Part shown: positions 5,815 through 6,541 of the stretch, piece after piece
Numbering within the stretch: position 1 is the first letter of the stretch
Layout: the number at the start of each line of letters is the position of its first letter
NCBI GenBank assembly: GCA_009774055.1
Contig: VSNB01000176.1
Location: forward strand, 1 to 6,541
Reading direction: 5' to 3'
From: Clostridiales bacterium
GTDB taxonomy: Bacteria; Bacillota; Clostridia; Oscillospirales; Oscillospiraceae
DNA: 6,541 nt
The notes under the pieces: generated by a model
Seen by the model: only the letters and a program-made list of their open reading frames with translations
Told to the model about the DNA's origin: nothing
Database searches by the model: none
Made by a program: the position numbers and the translations under genes

Positions 5815-6204
5815 ATGCTTTGCATTACGATGAGGCGCGGCGAGTATTTCACCGTAGACGGCGATACCGTCATTTTGGTGGATCAGCTCAGCGGCGAACG
5901 CGCCCACCTGACCATCCACGCGCCCCGCGATGTCGCCATTGTGAGGGGCGCGGTGCTGGAGCGCAGCGGCAATCCTCCGCCCGCCTGTCTGGCGGAGCTG
6001 TCTGCCCGGAAAAGGGCCAAATACCGGCCGGAGGCGGTGTTCCGCTGGAATAGCGAGCGGGAGAAGGCGGTGCGCCGGATGGAACAGGTGGCGGAGCGGC
6101 TGGAAAAGAGCGGCTCCATGGAAGAGGCGGAAATCCTTCGCGCCCAGCTGGCGCAGATTGTACCCGCCGTGTGGGAGGACGATTTGTCCATCCAATCATT
6201 TTGA
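5815..6204 (+). CDS. csrA: CsrA-family RNA-binding regulator with a C-terminal helical extension
   Basis: Residues 1-50 align without gaps to CsrA: MLCITMRRGEYF for MLILTRRVGETL, then the beta-strand core, then HAPRDVAIVRGAVLER for NAPKEVSVHREEIYQR. The RNA-contacting R44 and R7 are at the family positions, and A36-P37 is conserved. R6 is replaced by Met. CsrA normally has 60-75 residues; here about 79 more follow, with a proline break (54-56), a basic stretch (65-71) and a charged, probably helical region (81-116). CsrA dimers bind GGA loops in mRNA and block translation, and in Firmicutes the known target is flagellin mRNA. This gene ends 167 nt before flagellin, whose leader carries such motifs. 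The ATG follows AAGGAG (5804-5809) at 5 nt. FliW, the usual antagonist, is not in the window. The extension's role is unknown. Confidence 0.8.
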   Translation: MLCITMRRGEYFTVDGDTVILVDQLSGERAHLTIHAPRDVAIVRGAVLERSGNPPPACLAELSARKRAKYRPEAVFRWNSEREKAVRRMEQVAERLEKSGSMEEAEILRAQLAQIVPAVWEDDLSIQSF

Positions 6205-6210
6205 TTCCGC

Positions 6211-6227
6211 CCGGTTGCGCGAACCGG
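6211..6227 (+). other. 6-bp perfect hairpin just after the csrA-like stop codon
   Basis: CCGGTT (6211-6216) and AACCGG (6222-6227) flank the 5-nt loop GCGCG, starting 6 nt after the TGA. No U-run follows, so read-through into flagellin is expected. It may be a processing or stability element separating the two messages, or a weak attenuator. Confidence 0.4.
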
Positions 6228-6278
6228 CTGGAATATAGATCCCGCGCTGAACTGCTCTGATGTCCAAAGGCCACGGCA

Positions 6279-6319
6279 TCGGAACAGGGAAGCGCTCCGT
6301 CCCAGCGTCGGAAAGGGAA
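6279..6319 (+). repeat. Two direct repeats TCGGAA(C)AGGGAA in the flagellin leader, candidate CsrA sites
   Basis: TCGGAACAGGGAA (6279-6291) recurs as TCGGAAAGGGAA (6308-6319), 29 nt apart, differing by one base. Each carries two GGA triplets and an ANGGA (6286-6290 and 6314-6318). The first copy reads ACAGGGAAGC (6284-6293), which fits the published CsrA consensus ACANGGANGU at 9 of 10 positions. Close to the second copy is the 14-bp palindrome TCCGGCGCGCCGGA (6321-6334), which could fold into a 5-bp stem with a CGCG loop. Confidence 0.45.
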
Positions 6320-6353
6320 TTCCGGCGCGCCGGACCGCAAGTCCCATATTTTA

Positions 6354-6367
6354 TTGAAAGGACTCAA
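6354..6367 (+). promoter_or_regulatory. Flagellin Shine-Dalgarno in a CsrA-type hexaloop hairpin
   Basis: TTGA (6354-6357) and TCAA (6364-6367) form a 4-bp stem around the hexaloop AAGGAC, which fits the ANGGA-in-loop target of CsrA. The loop is also the flagellin ribosome site, 9 nt before the ATG. An alternative stem AGTCC (6340-6344) with GGACT (6360-6364) would hide the same ribosome site and excludes the first. Bound CsrA would block translation, as at the second site in the Bacillus subtilis hag leader. Confidence 0.5.
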
Positions 6368-6371
6368 GAAA

Positions 6372-6541
6372 ATGAGAATTCAGCACAACATTATGGCGAT
6401 GAACGCCTACCGCAACTACAACACCAACACCTCCGCGCTGTCCAAGAACCTGGAGAAGCTGTCCTCCGGCTACAAGATCAACCGCGCCGGCGACGACGCC
6501 GCCGGTCTGGCCATTTCCGAGAAGATGCGCGCCCAGATCAC
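6372..6541 (+). CDS. fliC: Flagellin, N-terminal part, cut by window end
   Basis: The 56 complete codons visible encode the conserved flagellin D0/D1 start: MRIQHNIMAMNAYRN, then LSKNLEKLSSGYKINRAGDDAAGLAISEKMRAQI. This is the segment that polymerises in the filament core and is exported by the flagellar type III system without a cleaved signal. SGYKINRAGDDAAGLAISEKMR is the family hallmark. The start is supported by AAAGGA (6357-6362) 9 nt upstream. Codon use is strongly biased to C-ending codons (AAC, CTG, GGC, GCC), as expected of a highly expressed gene. The 167-nt leader carries several possible CsrA sites. No convincing own sigma28 promoter is visible in the leader, so it may depend on an upstream promoter such as the box at 5195-5202. 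The variable centre and C-terminus lie outside the window. Confidence 0.96.
   Translation, partial: MRIQHNIMAMNAYRNYNTNTSALSKNLEKLSSGYKINRAGDDAAGLAISEKMRAQI

Noticed and set aside
6224..6244. CCGGCTGGAATATAGATCCCG in the flagellin leader resembles dyad 1
   Set aside because: The outer blocks match but the centre is 4 bp shorter and lacks GTATAC, so it is probably chance similarity and not an inverted partner site.

Overview
The window suggests a GC-rich Firmicute with flagella. Genes carry strong AGGAGG-type ribosome sites, the flagellin start is of the clostridial type, and AsnA, a PepD-type M20 dipeptidase and a CsrA-like protein next to flagellin occur together. My best guess is a motile gut Clostridium relative of the Oscillospiraceae (Flavonifractor, Oscillibacter or Intestinimonas type). 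This is inferred from gene content and codon use; no search was run.

Left half, minus strand: asnA (4023-3010), a nitrilase-family amidohydrolase (2975-2094), pepD (2069-633), an ECF sigma factor (560-33) and the first codons of a probable overlapping gene (36-1). asnA, the amidohydrolase and pepD are 24-34 nt apart and look like one nitrogen/amino-acid operon. A strong hairpin (584-616) separates pepD from the sigma gene.

Middle, 4024-4498: no gene. It holds a weak asnA promoter, a 160-bp MITE-like element (4152-4311) with 18-bp terminal inverted repeats and a TTA target duplication, and a promoter-like region with a 14-bp palindrome in front of a serine recombinase gene.

Right half, plus strand: an apparently intact small serine recombinase (4499-5137); a 237-bp AT-rich spacer with two 26-bp near-palindromes exactly 115 bp apart; a 129-aa paralog of the recombinase that keeps the dimerisation helix and HTH but has no catalytic domain (5375-5764); a CsrA-like protein with an unusual C-terminal extension (5815-6204); a 167-nt leader rich in ANGGA motifs; and the 5' end of a flagellin gene (6372 to the window end).

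Working model (inference): the right half is a compact flagellin-control module. The recombinase and its DNA-binding-only paralog may act on the two hix-like dyads, which flank a perfect sigma28-type -10 box. The CsrA-like protein would repress flagellin translation through the leader, whose Shine-Dalgarno sequence sits in a CsrA-type hexaloop, and perhaps its own translation through a hairpin just upstream of its gene. Serine recombinase next to flagellin recalls Salmonella hin-fljBA, and CsrA-hag recalls Bacillus. The catalytically empty paralog between them is the part I do not recognise from a described system.
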